From Bradyrhizobium yuanmingense (GTDB lineage: Bacteria; Pseudomonadota; Alphaproteobacteria; Rhizobiales; Xanthobacteraceae): a DNA stretch of 64,000 nucleotides. Within the stretch, counting starts at the first letter, position 1; each line of letters begins with the position of its first letter. Shown here piece after piece: positions 62,154 to 64,000 of this stretch. The DNA is taken from assembly GCF_900094575.1 (NCBI RefSeq), contig NZ_FMAE01000010.1, positions 62,001 through 126,000 of the forward strand, read 5' to 3'. The notes beneath the pieces are model-generated. The model saw only the letters and a list, made by a program, of their open reading frames with translations, had not been told where the DNA came from and searched no databases. A program made the translations under genes and the position numbers.

Positions 62154-63231
62154 GAAGCGTGCCGAGCGCTCCGGCACGATCGCGCTGGTGTCCCCCCTGA
62201 TCGCGATTGGCCTCACGATCGTGACCATGGTCATCCTGTTCGCGATCCTCGGCAAGAATCCACTGCTTGCCCTGCACGCCTATTTCATTGCGCCCCTCAC
62301 CGACGGCTATTCGCTCCAGGAGATCGCGGTGAAGGCGACGCCGCTGGTGATGATCGCGATCGGCCTGTCGCTGTGCTATCTCGCCAACGCCTGGAACATC
62401 GGCGCCGAAGGGCAATTCCTGATCGGCGCAGTCGCGGGAAGCTGGATCGCGGTGAAGACGCAAGGTACTGACGCCGGCGCCTGGGTGCTGCCGGCTATGC
62501 TCGTCCTCGCCGCCGCTGCGGGCGCGCTCTATGCGCTGATCCCGGCGATCTGCAAGGTGAAATTCGGCGCCAGCGAGATCCTGACCAGCCTGATGCTGGT
62601 CTATGTCGCCGACCTCTTCCTCGACTATCTCGTGCGCGGCCCCTGGCGCGATCCGCACGGCTTCAATTTCCCGACCACGGCCGAGTTCGATCCGGTAGCG
62701 ACCGTGCCGTTGCTGATCGAAGGCGGCCGGCTGCATCTCGGCTCGACCATCGCCCTGCTCGTCGTCGCGGCAGCCGCGATCCTGCTCGGGCGCACCATCA
62801 AGGGTTTCGAGATCCGCGTGGTCGGCGCTGCGCCGCGCGCCGCGCGGTTCGGCGGCTTCAACGCCAACCAGCTCATCATCCTGACCTTCGCCGTCTCCGG
62901 GGCGCTGGCCGGGCTTGCCGGCATCATCGAGGTGGCGGGTCCAGTCGGACATCTCCAGCCCGGCATCTCGCCAGGCTACGGCTTTACCGCGATCATCGTC
63001 GCTTTCCTCGGCCGACTGAACCCGCTTGGAATATTAGTTGCAGGCCTCTTCCTCGCGTTGACCTTTATCGGCGGCGAGCAGGCGCAGATCGCGATGAAGA
63101 TTCCGCTTGATGTCACCAAGGTCTTTCAGGGCATTCTGCTGTTTTACGTGCTCGCCTGCGACTCCCTCATTCTCTACCGCTTCAAGCTGGTGTTCCCGAA
63201 CCGAAAGGTGGTGGCCCGTGGAGCTGGTTGA
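62137..63231 (+). CDS. ABC transporter permease (second set)
   Basis: 364 residues, hydrophobic, with NAWNIGAEGQFLIGAVAGSW near the start. Overlaps the ATPase stop by 17 bases and the next permease by 14, so tightly coupled. Confidence 0.9.
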
Positions 63232-64000
63232 GGCCATCATCCTGGCGGTGCTTGCCGCATCGACGCCGCTGTTGATTGCGGCGACCGGCGAGCTCGTGGC
63301 CGAGCGTTCCGGCGTGCTCAACCTCGGGGTCGAGGGCATGATGATCGTCGGCGCGGCCTGTGGCTTTGCCGGCGCCTGGCTGACCGGATCGATCTTTATC
63401 GGCGCGCTGTTCGGCATCGTCGCGGGCACGCTGATGTCGCTCGTCTTCGCGCTGATGGCACTCGGGCTTGCCGTCAACCAGGTCGCAACCGGCCTCGCGC
63501 TGACCATCCTGGGTGTTGGCCTCTCGGGTCTGATCGGCGCCGGCTTCGTCGGCGAGCGCATCACGCCGGCCGTGCAACTCGTGATTCCCGGTCTCACTAA
63601 TGTCCCCCTGATCGGCCGCGTGCTGTTCGGCGAGAATGGCTTCGTCTATTTCTCGATCGCGCTGATCGTCGCGGTGTGGTGGTTCCTGTACCGCACACGG
63701 GCGGGATTGATCCTGCGAGCCTGCGGCGACAATCACGCTTCCGCGCATGCGCTCGGCTATCCCGTCCTGCGCATCCGCACCTTGGCCGTGATGTTCGGCG
63801 GCGCCTGCGCGGGTCTTGCGGGCGCCTATCTGCCGCTCGCCTATACGCCGTTCTTCATTCCGGGCATGACCGCAGGCCGCGGTTGGATCGCGCTGGCGCT
63901 GGTGGTGTTCTCGTCCTGGCGGCCGGGCCGGCTCGTCGTCGGCGCCTATCTGTTCGGCGCGGTGACGATCCTGCAACTGCATGCGCAAGGATGGGGCGTC
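63218..64000 (+). CDS. ABC transporter permease (second set, 3' partial)
   Basis: 261 codons to the window edge with no stop. Start GTG 63218. RSGVLNLGVEGMMIVGAACG and about seven hydrophobic helices match the partner permease class. A binding protein for this set may lie further right. Confidence 0.88.
   Translation, partial: MELVEAIILAVLAASTPLLIAATGELVAERSGVLNLGVEGMMIVGAACGFAGAWLTGSIFIGALFGIVAGTLMSLVFALMALGLAVNQVATGLALTILGVGLSGLIGAGFVGERITPAVQLVIPGLTNVPLIGRVLFGENGFVYFSIALIVAVWWFLYRTRAGLILRACGDNHASAHALGYPVLRIRTLAVMFGGACAGLAGAYLPLAYTPFFIPGMTAGRGWIALALVVFSSWRPGRLVVGAYLFGAVTILQLHAQGWGV

Overview
The window is chromosomal DNA of a GC-rich alphaproteobacterium, most likely Bradyrhizobium or a close relative. 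That placement is inferred from codon use, a GcrA-type regulator, a phasin, many rhizobial small proteins, and extragenic palindromes of a kind common in that lineage. No rRNA, tRNA, CRISPR array or intact insertion sequence was seen.

Layout. 0-4 kb: a minus-strand catabolic operon (CoA transferase, flavin-dependent acyl-CoA-dehydrogenase-like monooxygenase, flavin reductase) converging on a beta-hydroxyacid dehydrogenase cut by the window edge. 4.2-8.1 kb: decayed prophage material, with a terminase fused to a membrane tail, a frameshifted M23 peptidase, a terminase-associated small protein and a 24-codon membrane micro-ORF. 8.3-19.5 kb: accessory DNA carrying eight same-oriented copies of an extragenic element, a FAD monooxygenase behind leader hairpins, a contact-toxin-like island (AHH nuclease, DUF1629/Imm11 immunity protein, DUF4261 protein), and a run of very small stress, secreted and membrane proteins. 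19.6-25.5 kb: Nramp-type transporter, enolase-superfamily enzyme, arginase and small proteins. 25.5-34 kb: gene-poor repeat-bearing DNA, then a metallo-beta-lactamase-fold hydrolase, two class III cyclase proteins and an ABC substrate-binding protein. 34-40 kb: a CHASE2-PAS-GGDEF-EAL protein, a FecR protein and a TpsB-type outer-membrane transporter. 40-45 kb: small genes (cytochrome c, phasin), then a phage-type regulatory module (DUF protein, GcrA-like protein, CI-like S24 repressor and its probable target). 45-51 kb: quinone oxidoreductase, a MoxR/CoxE-like pair, formamidase and a dctA remnant. 51-64 kb: a probable six-hairpin glycosidase, an M20 amidohydrolase, and two BMP-type ABC transporter sets with a biuret-hydrolase-like enzyme and a purine/pyrimidine deaminase.

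How it works together. The right third looks like nitrogen scavenging: a textbook sigma-54 promoter precedes the transporter operon, which also encodes amide and aminohydrolase enzymes, with a formamidase and a carbamoylase-type hydrolase nearby. The CI-like regulator has matching palindromes beside its own gene and inside the promoter of the small gene that follows, so it probably controls both. The 10.6-14.2 kb island is the best candidate for a little-described system. The repeated element may be more than a passive repeat: on the minus strand each copy keeps a TTGACA-like box, an 18-nt spacer and a -10-like hexamer, and most copies run into a terminator-like hairpin.
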